Positions 13,568 to 23,220 are shown, numbered from the stretch's first letter. The stretch is 64,000 nucleotides of DNA from an uncultured Methanoregula sp. (GCF_963677065.1 NZ_OY781872.1:305419-369418), one strand, 5' to 3'. Notes: generated by a model from the letters alone, not told the origin. A program made the numbers and translations.

Positions 13568-14005
13568 ATGTTCCGCACGATACTGAAAGTGAGATCAGAA
13601 AAGGAAGGGGATATCATCGATATCACCGGGGAGGTCCAAAAAGCTGCCAAAGAAAGCCGGATAACCACCGGCCTTGTCCACCTCTTTGTTCTCCACTCCA
13701 CGGCCGCCCTCACGACTATCGAATACGAGCCCGGCGTCCTCTCCGATCTCCGGCGCTCGCTCTCCCGGGCTGCGCCCGACGATCTGCCCTATGCCCACGA
13801 TACCCGGTGGGGGGATGGCAACGGCCGATCGCATGTGAAAGCCGCTCTCGTTGGCCCGTCCCTGACCATTCCCATCGGGAATGCTGAGCTGATGTGCGGG
13901 ACCTGGCAGCAGATCGTCCTGCTCGAACTCGATGTGAATGCCGGGCGGGAGCGGACGATTGTCTGCACGATTGACGGGGAACGGGAAGAGACGGATATAC
14001 GGTGA
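13568..14005 (+). CDS. YjbQ/UPF0047 family protein
   Basis: Soluble protein of 145 residues from the ATG at 13568; GGTGA lies just before it, and the open frame upstream has no family sequence. VHLFVLHSTAALTTIEYEPGV and GNGRSHVKAALVGPSLTIPI carry the conserved His and the GxxHxxA region of the YjbQ family, and LCGTWQQIVLLELD-type sequence closes the fold. Members have a weak thiamin phosphate synthase activity in vitro; the true role is uncertain. Its stop overlaps a GTG of the next frame as GTGA. Confidence 0.85.
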   Translation: MFRTILKVRSEKEGDIIDITGEVQKAAKESRITTGLVHLFVLHSTAALTTIEYEPGVLSDLRRSLSRAAPDDLPYAHDTRWGDGNGRSHVKAALVGPSLTIPIGNAELMCGTWQQIVLLELDVNAGRERTIVCTIDGEREETDIR

Positions 14006-14088
14006 CCGGAGAAAAATCCGCACGTGCTCTGAAACAAGAGCGATCCGGTACCGATCTCCTTTATGACGAAGAGCAGCATGGTACCAGT

Positions 14089-14895
14089 ATGAGTGATGAG
14101 ATTCGGGCCCACATCACCGGCCTGTGCCGAGACCTCGGCATCCCGCTCGTTGGTTTTGCTCCAGCCGGCCGATGGGATACCCCCCCGTTCGAGCCCTGGA
14201 TCCCGGAGGAATTCCGGCCCTGCTCGATCTTTCCTGAGACAAAGACCGTCATCGTCATCGGTCTACCGGTCAGCCTGCCGATCGTGGAGACAGCGCCTTC
14301 CATCCATTACCATGAACTGTACCGGACCGTGAACTCCCTCCTGGACATGCACGGGTACCGCATTGCCGAATCGCTCACCCGCACAGGATTTCCCTCCATC
14401 TGGATTCCCCGGGACGGTTATGGCAATGTCAGCATCCTTAAGGAAAAACCGGTGGCCTTCTTCTCCCACCGGCATGCAGCACATCTTGCCGGCCTTGGAA
14501 CATTCGGGATCAACAACATGCTCCTGACCCCGGAGTTCGGACCCCGGGTCCGGTTCGCATCCATCTTCACCTCGGCAGAGATACCGGCAGGAAAGATAAT
14601 GGAGAAGGACCTGTGCACCCGGTGCATGCAATGCGTGAATGCCTGCCCGGTCAAAGCGCTGGACGGCGGGGATTACCCGGAGAGCCTGACCGAGAAGAAG
14701 ACCTGCGCCGCACGATCGGAAGCTCTTGCAAACCGGTATATCTCCCCGTGCGGCCTCTGTATCAAAGTCTGCCCGGCGGGAGAAGACAGGAAGGTTTTCG
14801 GACGGGAGGATCCTGGGATCTACCGCGAGGAGGACGACCGGTTCGCTGCATTTCACCGGGCCTGGAAACACGTGCGGTCGTACGGCGGGCGGTGA
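14089..14895 (+). CDS. QueG-like 4Fe-4S protein
   Basis: Protein of 268 residues resembling the epoxyqueuosine reductase family, but shorter. An N-terminal domain (HLAGLGTFGINNMLLTPEFGPRVRFASIFT) matches the corrinoid-binding QueG fold. It is followed by two cluster motifs: CTRCMQCVNACP and, after a lone Cys, CGLCIKVCP. A GTG start at 14002 would overlap the previous stop and add 29 residues; the ATG at 14089 starts where homology begins. Archaea lack the queuosine pathway, so the substrate is probably something else. It sits between yjbQ and a C39-like gene. Confidence 0.75.
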   Translation: MSDEIRAHITGLCRDLGIPLVGFAPAGRWDTPPFEPWIPEEFRPCSIFPETKTVIVIGLPVSLPIVETAPSIHYHELYRTVNSLLDMHGYRIAESLTRTGFPSIWIPRDGYGNVSILKEKPVAFFSHRHAAHLAGLGTFGINNMLLTPEFGPRVRFASIFTSAEIPAGKIMEKDLCTRCMQCVNACPVKALDGGDYPESLTEKKTCAARSEALANRYISPCGLCIKVCPAGEDRKVFGREDPGIYREEDDRFAAFHRAWKHVRSYGGR

Positions 14896-14902
14896 TCTGG
14901 AT

Positions 14903-15532
14903 ATGCCGGATACGCACGGGGCATCGATCCACCTGGACGTACCTTTCTTCCGGCAGCATTATGGCTACACGTGCGGTCCGGCTTCTTTGATGATGGCAAT
15001 GAAGTACTGGTGCCGGGACATCCGCCTTGGAAAATACCTGGAGATCGATCTCTGGCGGGAAGGAACCCTCGCAGCCGTCCCGGGAACGAGCAGGTTTGGC
15101 CTGGCCTACTCCGCGGCGGCCCGGGGTTTTTCTGTACGGGTCACCAGCAATACCGGCGGGCTTGATTTTGTTGAGAACCTGGATCCCCCGCCTGAGGATT
15201 TGGAGATGCAGTGGATCCGGGAACAATTCTCTGAACGGAGAGCCCGGTGCAGGAAGTCCGGCGTCCGGGAAAGGCACACGACGATCACGGCAGCAACCAT
15301 CCGCGAATCGCTCTTCTCGAATCATGTGCCATTGATCGTGATAAATTCCCTGTTCTTTTGCAATGAAGATATCCCCCACTGGATAGTCGTGACCGGAATC
15401 GACGACAAATTCCTGTACTTCAACAATCCCATCGATGCCGCGCCGAGAAAGAGAAAAACGGGACTTTTTGGTCTCGGGGAGTTCATCGGGTACCATGGCA
15501 GCCAGTCGATGGTTGAGATCTGGCGACACTAG
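14903..15532 (+). CDS. C39-like cysteine peptidase family protein
   Basis: Protein of 209 residues from the ATG at 14903, seven bases after the Fe-S gene. VPFFRQHYGYTCGPASLMMAMKYW places Cys24 at the catalytic position, DIPHWIVVTG gives His159, and YFNNP supplies the following Asn, so the papain-like triad is intact. There is no signal peptide, leader-binding transporter or precursor peptide nearby, so it is probably a cytoplasmic peptidase or acyl-transfer enzyme. Tight spacing with the Fe-S gene suggests a common function that I cannot name. Confidence 0.75.
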   Translation: MPDTHGASIHLDVPFFRQHYGYTCGPASLMMAMKYWCRDIRLGKYLEIDLWREGTLAAVPGTSRFGLAYSAAARGFSVRVTSNTGGLDFVENLDPPPEDLEMQWIREQFSERRARCRKSGVRERHTTITAATIRESLFSNHVPLIVINSLFFCNEDIPHWIVVTGIDDKFLYFNNPIDAAPRKRKTGLFGLGEFIGYHGSQSMVEIWRH

Positions 15533-15664
15533 CCCGCAGCCGTTGGCGTGACCATGGGCCGGGACTGCAGAAAGACCGGACATATATTTCGGGGCTTTTG
15601 GTATCTCAGGGGAAATACTCAAATCCACGCGGGGGTATATCAACGGTATACAGGATGAGATGCG

Positions 15665-16003
15665 ATGAAGGTTGTCGATGTTGCAAAGGTAGTTTCAGGG
15701 CCGAACCCCCATCACGTGGATGCCCGGAAGATCTACGATACCCCGCACGCCATGGCGGTCATGATCACGCTCCAGCCCGGCGAAGCGCTCAAAAAACACA
15801 TCACACCGGTCGATGTCTTCTTCTATGTGCTCGAAGGGACCGGGGTTGTCGAGATCGGGGACGAGAAGCAGACCGTGGGAAAGGACATGCTTGTCGAGAG
15901 CCCGGCAAAGATTCCTCATAAGTGGACAAACGAAAGTTCATCGGTGTTCCGTGTCCTTGTCGTGAAGGTGCCAAAACCAACCGAAGAGACAAAACTGCTC
16001 TGA
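15665..16003 (+). CDS. Cupin domain protein
   Basis: Single-domain cupin of 112 residues. Motif 1 reads PGEALKKHITPVDVFFYVLEGTG, with His in place and Glu in the expected later position; motif 2 reads PAKIPHKWTNES. The metal ligands are partly kept, so it may bind a metal. Cupins of this small type are often binding or regulatory proteins or isomerases. It has its own promoter region, with an AT-rich stretch around 15580-15600, and no operon partner. Confidence 0.8.
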   Translation: MKVVDVAKVVSGPNPHHVDARKIYDTPHAMAVMITLQPGEALKKHITPVDVFFYVLEGTGVVEIGDEKQTVGKDMLVESPAKIPHKWTNESSSVFRVLVVKVPKPTEETKLL

Positions 16004-16469
16004 CAGGAAACAATTCTTTTTGGGATCTCGCGGGCATCGAAAAGCCCCGACAGGGCCGGGGTAAAATATGCCCTGTACGGGCCCGGATTCACGGTTCCGG
16101 ATCCGGAGCCCTGCTGGAAAACGCATGAAAACCGCCGGTTTCTGTTCGCGTGGAGAATACGTCATTAAATCGCCCTGATTGCCAAAATACGACTGGAATG
16201 CACCTCGCCTGATGCCCATTAACGGCCTTTGGACCGATGCGGTTTTTGCCACCCACGTTTGCCTGTCTGGGATGAGAAACGCTGCCGGAACGCGGATATG
16301 AGGGTCGTTTTTTTGGGGGGGATAAAAACCCAGCGGGGAACGGGGACTCCCTGCAGAAACACCGGTTTTTCATCCGGATGCTGATTTTAATATCTTAAAA
16401 ACCAAACAGGATAAAGCAAATTTTCCTTTCCGGATATTTGCGGGATGCCATCTATCCAGAAGATCATTT
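16004..16469. other. Intergenic region upstream of tRNA-Gln
   Basis: I see no gene here. A T-run near 16016 could end the cupin transcript. AT-rich sequence TTTAATATCTTAAAA at 16385-16399 is a possible TATA region for the tRNA, although about 70 bases upstream of it. A run of T and G at about 16310-16320 has no obvious role. Confidence 0.5.
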
Positions 16470-16542
16470 ACCCCCGTAGTGTAGCGGTCAATCATGCAGG
16501 ACTTTGGATCCGGCGACACCAGTTCGAATCTGGTCGGGGGTA
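16470..16542 (+). tRNA. tRNA-Gln (anticodon TTG)
   Basis: The sequence folds as a tRNA. The acceptor stem is ACCCCCG (16470-16476) with CGGGGGT (16535-16541), the T stem is ACCAG/CTGGT around loop TTCGAAT, and the anticodon loop is CTTTGGA, giving TTG for Gln. One anticodon-stem pair is an A-G mismatch. The first pair is A1-U72. No intron and no encoded CCA. In archaea this tRNA is charged with Glu and then converted by GatDE, whose genes are at 23.3-26.4 kb. Confidence 0.93.
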
Positions 16543-16683
16543 TACAAATAACCGAGATTTTCTTTTTCTTCAATCGTTCTTGTTCGCTCCGCAGGGCATT
16601 ACGTACACAGAAGGGATAACCGGCAATCCAATCAGGGAAAATAAAAAAATCGTCGGTCCGGATGAACGAACTGCACCCGGCGG

Positions 16684-17100
16684 TTACTTTGCACCGCCCG
16701 GTTCGTTCTCGTCAAGCAGCTGCTTCACGAGCGCCGAGTCGAGATAGGCCCTGACTTCCATGATCGTTCCCGATTCGAACCGGCAGATCCAGCAGTACCG
16801 GTTGCTGAACGGTTTTCCATTCAGTGCCGTTGAGAGAGCTTCCAGTTCGACTGCAGCGGTGTCCCCCGAGACAAGGATGCCGGTGACCCGCAGGAGAACG
16901 CCTTCCCGGAGGACCCGGTTCAGTCGCCGGAACGTGCCGGCAATGAACGTCTCCCGGTCATGGTACGTTCCTGCAAGCGGGTGGGTTCCCATCACGGTCC
17001 AGGTCACGTGCTCTGCCACATGCTGGAAAAAAAGATCTGATCTGCCCTGTTCAAGATGCAGGAAGAGCGAGCGGACATATTCCTCGGTAAGGGATTGCAT
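16684..17100 (-). CDS. NTF2/SnoaL-like protein
   Basis: Small soluble protein of 138 residues. The ATG at 17100 has GGAG about eight bases upstream; an in-frame start at 17145 is less likely. HVTWTVMGTHPLAGTYHDRETFIAGTF and the later VELEALSTALNGKPFSNRYCWICRFESGTIMEVRAYLDS are typical of SnoaL-like cone-shaped folds, which bind small hydrophobic molecules or act as isomerases. Nothing around it points to a substrate. Confidence 0.8.
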   Translation of the reverse strand: MQSLTEEYVRSLFLHLEQGRSDLFFQHVAEHVTWTVMGTHPLAGTYHDRETFIAGTFRRLNRVLREGVLLRVTGILVSGDTAAVELEALSTALNGKPFSNRYCWICRFESGTIMEVRAYLDSALVKQLLDENEPGGAK

Positions 17101-17300
17101 AGGATAGCTCCGGTATGGCTGCAAAGCCTTGGCTGCCGGATACAAAAATCCTTTGCTCTGCTCTTCCCGGACGAATGATTATCGTTCGTATGCAGACGAA
17201 ACGACAAAAAGATTATCGGTTTTTATCGGGCCATGGATCACTGCAGGCCCGGACTGCCCAAACGAATTGGTTTAAATAAACCTGTACAAAAAGAGAAGGC

Positions 17301-18122
17301 ATGGCTTTTACGCTGACCTTCCGGTTGCGGGTCTATCTCACGATTCTTGCCATTATTCTCACGTGTGGGATGATCGGCCTGATGGTGACCGAGAACTTCC
17401 CACCCCTCGATGCATTCTACTTCCTCATCGTGACGATCGCAACCGTGGGGTACGGGGACATTCACCCCATAACTCCTGCCGGCAAGCTTCTCGTGATCGC
17501 AATCATCATCACGGGTGTTGGGTGTTTTGTCGGCGTTGTGGCAAATACCATTGAGAACATGATCGATGAGCGCGAACGAAAGGTTCGTCTTGAAAAACTG
17601 AACATGATCATCGGCGTTTTCTTCTCGGAAGTGGGATCGAAACTCCTCAGAAAATTCAGTGCCCGCGATCCTTCGATCCACGAGATCCGGTCCGCACTCC
17701 TCGTCTCTTCTGCCTGGTCAGATACCGATTTTTCCCGGGCCTACAAAGCACTGGACAAGCATGTCTGCAGCCTTGACAGCAGAGAAGTTCCTCTGGAAGA
17801 ACTGCATGCATTTCTTGCACATCATAAGGGTTTCATGCTCTCCCTTCTTGAAAATCCCCAGCTCATAGAGCACGATCGTTTCACCCCGCTCCTCCAGGCA
17901 CTCTTTCACTTGACCGAGGAACTGCTGGCCCGGGAGACCCTGACCGGGCTTCCCGAAACGGATTATGCCCATCTCTCCGGGGACATCAACCGGGTCTATG
18001 GCATGCTCTGCACGGAATGGCTCTCGTACATGAAATACCTCAAACATAATTACCCGTACCTCTTCTCGCTTGCCATGCGGACCAACCCGTTCGATGCACA
18101 AGCATCGCCGGTTGTCCGGTAA
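17301..18122 (+). CDS. Two-TM potassium channel with unknown C-terminal domain
   Basis: Ion channel subunit of 273 residues. A membrane helix (about 10-30) is followed by the pore helix and the K+ filter TVGYGD (48-53), then a second membrane helix (62-88). The remaining 180 residues are soluble and helical. They show no Rossmann GxGxxG, so this is not the common RCK domain. The channel would be a tetramer in the cytoplasmic membrane. An AAGAGAAGG site precedes the ATG. Confidence 0.88.
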   Translation: MAFTLTFRLRVYLTILAIILTCGMIGLMVTENFPPLDAFYFLIVTIATVGYGDIHPITPAGKLLVIAIIITGVGCFVGVVANTIENMIDERERKVRLEKLNMIIGVFFSEVGSKLLRKFSARDPSIHEIRSALLVSSAWSDTDFSRAYKALDKHVCSLDSREVPLEELHAFLAHHKGFMLSLLENPQLIEHDRFTPLLQALFHLTEELLARETLTGLPETDYAHLSGDINRVYGMLCTEWLSYMKYLKHNYPYLFSLAMRTNPFDAQASPVVR

Positions 18123-18228
18123 TTTTTTTCCCTGTACCGGCTTCCAGGGTCGAGGGCCTGACAAGATGGGGTAAAAAATCCGGTTCAGTGGCAGAAATTT
18201 AAAAAAAATTATGGCTCGATTCCGGAGC

Positions 18229-19980
18229 TTACGCCATCATGGCATATGCCAGGATGGAGAGCAGGAATGCAAGCAGGATCATTGCAAGCGAGAGCGGGGC
18301 AACAAAGACGAGCATGGCGTTCACGGTGCTTGCCAGCTGGGCGATCCGGTTGGACCCGAAGACCACGATGTGTTCGCACTGGGCGGTTGCTGCCCCGGCT
18401 TCTGCCGGCGCCAGATCATCGATGGCTTCCCGCACGCTCTGCATGACGTGAGGCAGGAACTCCTTGACCCCCACGTGCATGCCCACGGGGTTCTTGCCGG
18501 TGATGGTGTTGACGACGTGCGAATCGGTTGTCATCACTTCGGCGTGATCGACAATAGTCAGGATCTCTTCAAGAAGGATCTCCCGGACACCGGCTGCCAT
18601 GTTGTTCCCGTCGATGAGGATATACGCTGTCTTCTGGCCGTCGACTTCGGTCACCAGGGTCTGGATCCCGAGATCCCCGAACCCTTCCTCGCGGCCGTAC
18701 GGGACCGTGTGATGCGAAACCCCGATCCTGAACGGGTGGAGCGGGGCGGAGAGGCAGGCGTTCATCCCGTCCAGGCAGGCCCGCTGGTACTCGGTGGCAG
18801 TCAGGGTTGCAAGAAGTACCGGTGATGAGAGATCCGTCATGCAGTTGTGGCCATCGACAATCGCCACGTGGGGGAACCAGCGGTGGCCTTCGGCCATGAT
18901 GGTCATCCCGATCGAGAAGTCCAGGTCTTCGGTCCGGTGGGGGGAGCGGGTGGTCACGACAAGAACCGAATCGCCAAAGCGCTGGTAGAGCACCTGGACG
19001 GTCCCGACCGAGATGCGGCCGGATCTTCCGGCACCGGATGAGTACACTACATCGTTCCGTGACTTCTGCAGCGCATCGATCACTTTTTTTATCTCACTCT
19101 CCGAGACCAGGTTGAAGTCGTGCGTTGCGCAGCCGTGGGCAACGAGCGTCTCGTCTTCAAAGCTGTCGTGCAGGACCTTGGGGAGGTTGCCGCCGCCGAT
19201 CTCGCCCATCGGCCCCGGGTGGAGGTTCGGGACCGTGAAGATGACCGGCAACTTGTCCTGTCTTTTGAAAAAGAAACTCACCTGCGGGACAAAGATCTCC
19301 TCGCCTATCTCGCGGAAGAAGTCCTCCATTCCCTTGGACCCGTCGGTCATGTGGGCGATGAACGCATTGACAAACGCAAGTCCCCGTATTTTGAACGCCC
19401 GCTGCAGGGGCCGCTCGATCATCCAGACGAGGATTGCAAACCCGAGACCGAAGACCAGCTGGAGGAGGAGAGCAAAGATCCCGAACGCCACAAAGCCGAA
19501 CGTTGTCGAGAACATGAGCATCCCGGCCAGGATCCCCGGGCCGCTCTGGGTGAACGCCGGCAGGATCATCCGGGGGAGACGGTAATCGGAGATCGCGACC
19601 AGGACAAACAGGCGAAGGCCGAAGATGAACCCGAGCGATATCGCATAGAAGAGCGGGAGGTACCTGACGGAGAACAGGAGGGAGCCAAGGGTGATGATCA
19701 CCGCAAAGATCGTGCAGGAGAGGGCAAGAAGCGCAGACCTGTTCCAGGTCATGGTCTTCCCGCCAAGCTCGATTATGGGTTTGGTCAGGACAAGGGCGGC
19801 AACCGCCGGAAGTGTGAACGCAAGAGTTCCGGAGAACGGGAGATATACCCAGGCCCGGGCGCTCGCGGCATCGATGAACAGGCCTAAAAGGACGATGATG
19901 AAAAGAGAACGCTGCCACGAGGGGGCCGTGAAGATGTACTTGGTGAGCTGGCCCAGCTTGACATCGCTTCCCTGCGCCAT
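18229..19980 (-). CDS. DUF2070 family membrane protein
   Basis: Archaeal protein of 583 residues. The first 200 residues hold about six membrane segments; the middle part is soluble and His/Asp-rich (PNLHPGPMGEIGGGNLP, VAHGCATHDFNLVSESE, AIVDGHNCMTD), like a metallohydrolase-type domain; two membrane helices end the protein. The family is known only as DUF2070 and its function is not established. Its ATG overlaps the dph6 stop, so it is the last gene of the leftward operon that starts near 22.77 kb. Confidence 0.85.
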   Translation of the reverse strand: MAQGSDVKLGQLTKYIFTAPSWQRSLFIIVLLGLFIDAASARAWVYLPFSGTLAFTLPAVAALVLTKPIIELGGKTMTWNRSALLALSCTIFAVIITLGSLLFSVRYLPLFYAISLGFIFGLRLFVLVAISDYRLPRMILPAFTQSGPGILAGMLMFSTTFGFVAFGIFALLLQLVFGLGFAILVWMIERPLQRAFKIRGLAFVNAFIAHMTDGSKGMEDFFREIGEEIFVPQVSFFFKRQDKLPVIFTVPNLHPGPMGEIGGGNLPKVLHDSFEDETLVAHGCATHDFNLVSESEIKKVIDALQKSRNDVVYSSGAGRSGRISVGTVQVLYQRFGDSVLVVTTRSPHRTEDLDFSIGMTIMAEGHRWFPHVAIVDGHNCMTDLSSPVLLATLTATEYQRACLDGMNACLSAPLHPFRIGVSHHTVPYGREEGFGDLGIQTLVTEVDGQKTAYILIDGNNMAAGVREILLEEILTIVDHAEVMTTDSHVVNTITGKNPVGMHVGVKEFLPHVMQSVREAIDDLAPAEAGAATAQCEHIVVFGSNRIAQLASTVNAMLVFVAPLSLAMILLAFLLSILAYAMMA

Positions 19981-20636
19981 CAGGCAAATCCTCCGAGAAC
20001 GAGTTCGTGCCGGCCTACCGCTGACCGGACTTCCGAGGTTGTATACGTTACCGGCCGGGAATAGAATGGTGCGTTGAGCGTGAGGCTCTCGTATTCGCCA
20101 CCCTCGCCGGCAATATTGATCCGGTGGGATGCTGCCACTTTCTCCAGCCGGGCAATGAGGGCAGCATCGAACCGGGCGCCAAGGTAACTTTCATCCAGAC
20201 CCTCGGCGGCGGTGACAACGATCCGGGCATCGAGCCGGTCGGCAACCTCCCGGACAAGGGAGACGGTATCCATGTGCCAGAGGGGGGTGAAGAGCCTAAG
20301 ACCCAGCCGGTTGCAGATGGTTTTGACCCGCTCGGCCTGGTACACGGAGGCGACCGCGCCTGCGATCACTCCCTCGATATCGAGCGCTGCAAGACCCGCT
20401 TCCAGATCGGCGAGCTCCTCTTCTTTTCGCCCGTGGGTCGCAATCTCCACGTACTCCATACCGGCAACGCGGGCGATGACAGGTACCGCATCGAGGTTTG
20501 CCGAGTGGAACATGTAGGAATCGGGATTCTTTGGCCGGGCAGTCACCAGGTACCGCACGTCCTTTCCCGAGTCCAGTGCTTTCTGGCAGGAAAGGATCGA
20601 ATCTTTTCCCCCGGATGTGAGTGATGCCCAGCTCAT
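19980..20636 (-). CDS. dph6: Diphthine--ammonia ligase (Dph6 / MJ0570 family)
   Basis: Catalyses the last step of diphthamide formation on elongation factor 2, using ATP and ammonia. The 218-residue protein begins MSWASLTSGGKDSILS, whose SGGKDS is the PP-loop for ATP; GEGGEYESL near residue 180 is the conserved Dph6 signature. AGGAGG stands ten bases before the ATG at 20636. It overlaps the DUF2070 gene as ATGA and follows the PfkB kinase by 13 bases. Confidence 0.88.
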   Translation of the reverse strand: MSWASLTSGGKDSILSCQKALDSGKDVRYLVTARPKNPDSYMFHSANLDAVPVIARVAGMEYVEIATHGRKEEELADLEAGLAALDIEGVIAGAVASVYQAERVKTICNRLGLRLFTPLWHMDTVSLVREVADRLDARIVVTAAEGLDESYLGARFDAALIARLEKVAASHRINIAGEGGEYESLTLNAPFYSRPVTYTTSEVRSAVGRHELVLGGFA

Positions 20637-20649
20637 CTGTCGTCTCCTC

Positions 20650-21540
20650 CTAAGGTCTTGCCAGTTCGCCAAAATGCTGGCGGTACCGCCCGGTCATCTG
20701 CTCCCAGGTCGGAAGGTGGGTCTGGCATCCGACATGTTCGACTACGAACGATGCAGTCACGGTCCCGATCTTGCAGCTGGTGAGCGGGGAGTAGCCGTTG
20801 ACATAAGCGGTGAGAAAGCCCGCACGGTACGAGTCGCCGGCTCCCGTTGGGTCGGCAAGCGTTACCGGGACAACCGGAATGAAATGCTCTTTTCCTCCGG
20901 TATACAGGGTGCTCCCGTCCCCGCTCATCGTGAAGATTGCCATCTTCACTCTCGACACAATCGAATCGCGGGATGTGCCAAGAGTCCGGCACATGTGCTC
21001 GATCTCGTGCTGGTTGGCAAAGAGGATGTCAATGTTGTCGAGAAGGGAATCCAGCTGCTCTTTTGTGTACCAGAAGACATCCTGGCCCGGGTCGAACGAG
21101 GCAAACTCGCTCTTCTCCGCAACCCGACAGTTGAACTCCGGGTCTGCCGTTGCCATGTGGACAAAGGGAAGGGCCGGGGGCTCGGCCATTGCAAATGCCT
21201 TCGAAGCGCCCCATTCAAAGAACGTCATCTGGTCCCCGGCTTCGTCCGTGAACATGAACGCCGTGGGGGTGTGGGCTTCGGGAACGACAAAGAACTGCTG
21301 GGAGACGCCCAGCTTCTTCATCCAGGCATCGTAGTCGCCGCCATAAAAATCCCCGCCAACGCAGGAGAGGAGGGTGGTATTCCCGCCAAGGGTTGCTATG
21401 CCCGCGGCAATGTTTGCAGCCCCGCCGCCGTAATAGATCTGCCGGTCCGTGATATGGGTCGAACAGTTCTTCTCGGGCAGGTGCGCAACCTTGGAGATAT
21501 GGTCGATGGCCGTATGCCCGACAACATGGATCATGCTCAT
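20650..21540 (-). CDS. PfkB family sugar/nucleoside kinase
   Basis: Ribokinase-fold kinase of 296 residues. [19 protein letters not shown] is the N-terminal substrate-binding glycine motif and [13 protein letters not shown] holds the catalytic Asp and anion hole. The start at 21540 overlaps the DUF555 stop as ATGA. Archaeal relatives phosphorylate nucleosides, ribose or sugar phosphates; the exact substrate is not clear. Confidence 0.87.
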   Translation of the reverse strand: MSMIHVVGHTAIDHISKVAHLPEKNCSTHITDRQIYYGGGAANIAAGIATLGGNTTLLSCVGGDFYGGDYDAWMKKLGVSQQFFVVPEAHTPTAFMFTDEAGDQMTFFEWGASKAFAMAEPPALPFVHMATADPEFNCRVAEKSEFASFDPGQDVFWYTKEQLDSLLDNIDILFANQHEIEHMCRTLGTSRDSIVSRVKMAIFTMSGDGSTLYTGGKEHFIPVVPVTLADPTGAGDSYRAGFLTAYVNGYSPLTSCKIGTVTASFVVEHVGCQTHLPTWEQMTGRYRQHFGELARP

Positions 21541-21878
21541 ACCTGTTCCTGCACATCCAGTATTTTCAAGGGAATGTCCCGCAGCGCTTTCCCGATAACG
21601 GATTTGGCAATCCGGCCTGCATGTTCGGCCGATTCTCCCCGGAAGACTTTCATCTCGAGAACGAGTCCCACAAGAGCGGTGTCGGCAACGACAATGGCGC
21701 TGGAGAGTTCCTTCTCGCAATAGGGGCAGGCAAGCATGCCTGCTTCCACTTCAACGTATTTTGCAGCCGGGTTCAGGCGTTTGCCTGCCTCGCTGATGGC
21801 GATCCCGATGGCGTCATCCAAGGATTTGACATCCTTGATGAGCCAGGCCGATTCCAGTGTAACGGTATAATCCGGCAT
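21537..21878 (-). CDS. DUF555 / UPF0212 family protein
   Basis: Euryarchaeal protein of 113 residues. [37 protein letters not shown] is the conserved start, and [25 protein letters not shown] carries the single CPYC motif that probably binds zinc. GAGGAGA lies upstream of the ATG at 21878. Function unknown. It overlaps the PfkB kinase gene and follows the nitroreductase by ten bases. Confidence 0.85.
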   Translation of the reverse strand: MPDYTVTLESAWLIKDVKSLDDAIGIAISEAGKRLNPAAKYVEVEAGMLACPYCEKELSSAIVVADTALVGLVLEMKVFRGESAEHAGRIAKSVIGKALRDIPLKILDVQEQV

Positions 21879-21888
21879 AATTGTCTCC

Positions 21889-22416
21889 TCACCACTCCTC
21901 GCGGTGCACATGTTCTCCTGTCGGCATCCGTTCCGTCAGGCTGGTCTTTACATCGCCCTTGCCCGCTGCAAGCAGTGCAATCGGGCGGACGTGCTGTGGA
22001 AGGCCGAGGATCTCCCGGACCTCGTCCTCGTCAAATGCCCCGGTCCAGCACGTGTGAATCTTTCGTGCATGGGCTGCAAGCATCATGTACGTGCAGGCGA
22101 TCGTCGCGTCCTCCACGGCATAGAGAATTCCCCGCTCGCCATAGCGCGACATCGAGCGGACATAATTGGCACAGACCACAAAGACGGTCGCAGATCGTTC
22201 CAGGTGCACCTGGCCGAACGCCGCCTCAGCAAGCGCAAGCCGGCTCTCCTCGTCCGTAACAACGACAACATCCCAGGCTTCCAGGTTGCCGGCGCTCGGC
22301 GCAGTGCTTGCGCAGGACAGGATATAGTCGGTCTCTTCCTTGGTCAGCGACTCGTCCCCGTACTCCCGGACCGAAGTACGGCTGGAAAGGAAACCGGAGA
22401 AATCAGAGGAGTCCAT
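21889..22416 (-). CDS. Nitroreductase family FMN protein
   Basis: Probable FMN-dependent oxidoreductase of 175 residues. [43 protein letters not shown] has the Arg-Ser/Thr-x-Arg and PSAGN motifs that bind FMN phosphate. GEHVHREEW ends the protein. The ATG at 22416 lies inside the upstream gene (14-base overlap), so the two are coupled. Substrate unknown; a second family member is at 57.8 kb. Confidence 0.87.
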   Translation of the reverse strand: MDSSDFSGFLSSRTSVREYGDESLTKEETDYILSCASTAPSAGNLEAWDVVVVTDEESRLALAEAAFGQVHLERSATVFVVCANYVRSMSRYGERGILYAVEDATIACTYMMLAAHARKIHTCWTGAFDEDEVREILGLPQHVRPIALLAAGKGDVKTSLTERMPTGEHVHREEW

Positions 22417-22768
22417 GTTCCGTGAGTACCTGCCAGGCTTCCTGTGCAGGAGTAGTGGATGCACTGATGGCTGCAGCAATTTTTTCCGAAGCCGCCTCAG
22501 GCTTGTCGGCCTCGACAAGAGAGATGGCGCTGTTGAGGGAGTTTATTGCTTTCTGGAACTCCTGGTGACCGGTATCCCTAAGCGCGAACTGGAGCTCGGT
22601 CCTGACCGATTCCATCATCAGGAGAAGCATCCTTCTCCCGCCAGGGCGCTCCTCCTTGGCAAAGCCGGTCAGGGCTATACTCAGCTGGGAGGCCATGATC
22701 AGTCCGGACTTGGCCCGCTCGCCGAACTGGTAGTTCTTTACTGCAGTTGGAAGATCCATACTCACCAT
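22403..22768 (-). CDS. Conserved helical protein of unknown function
   Basis: About 121 residues, nearly all helix-forming, with ERAKSGLIMASQLSIALTGF near the start and an Ala-rich end. I do not know the family. The first ATG at 22768 lies some 15 bases after TATATTTTA, which suits a leaderless transcript; a second ATG at 22759 is also possible. It is the first gene of the leftward operon that runs to DUF2070. Confidence 0.65.
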   Translation of the reverse strand: MVSMDLPTAVKNYQFGERAKSGLIMASQLSIALTGFAKEERPGGRRMLLLMMESVRTELQFALRDTGHQEFQKAINSLNSAISLVEADKPEAASEKIAAAISASTTPAQEAWQVLTEHGLL

Positions 22769-22899
22769 GGTTGTTTGAAATAAAATATAGTTATGATACA
22801 ATATCAGCAATCACGAAAAAACTGCACATGGTTGTGCGAAAAACCAGTGGGGGGCGGGTGAACCCCTTAACCCGTCACAGGCTGTACTTGATTATGAAA

Positions 22900-23220
22900 T
22901 TACCGGGAGGACTTTGCCTTTGCACCGAGAGCAGACACTTTTGCCCGCTTCATGCGCCGGCGGATCATCGGGTTTGCCGTTGACTCGTTCATGCCGGACC
23001 CACCGGACCGGTCACCGCCGCGCCTGCCGCCGCGCCGTCCGCCACCGCGCTGTCCGCCCATGGCTTCAGCCATCTGGTCGACCTGCTTGACATTGGCGCC
23101 TGCCTTGAACCGCTGGTTCGGACCCGGGGTCTTTCCTTCGCCTTCTTTCTTCGGAACGAGCCGGATCTGTCCTTTCACGCCTTTAACCTGTGCCCAGAGG
23201 GTTGTACCTGTTTTACCCAT
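22900..23220 (-). CDS. DUF5350 family basic protein
   Basis: Very basic protein of 106 residues. The N-terminal MGKTGTTLWAQVKGVKGQIRLVP is followed by an RGG-rich stretch (about 58-75) and a basic end (MIRRRMKRAK). AAGGAG precedes the ATG at 23220. I believe this is the methanogen family DUF5350; its RGG and Lys/Arg content suggests RNA or ribosome binding. It lies downstream of gatE with 86 bases between. Confidence 0.7.
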   Translation of the reverse strand: MGKTGTTLWAQVKGVKGQIRLVPKKEGEGKTPGPNQRFKAGANVKQVDQMAEAMGGQRGGGRRGGRRGGDRSGGSGMNESTANPMIRRRMKRAKVSALGAKAKSSR

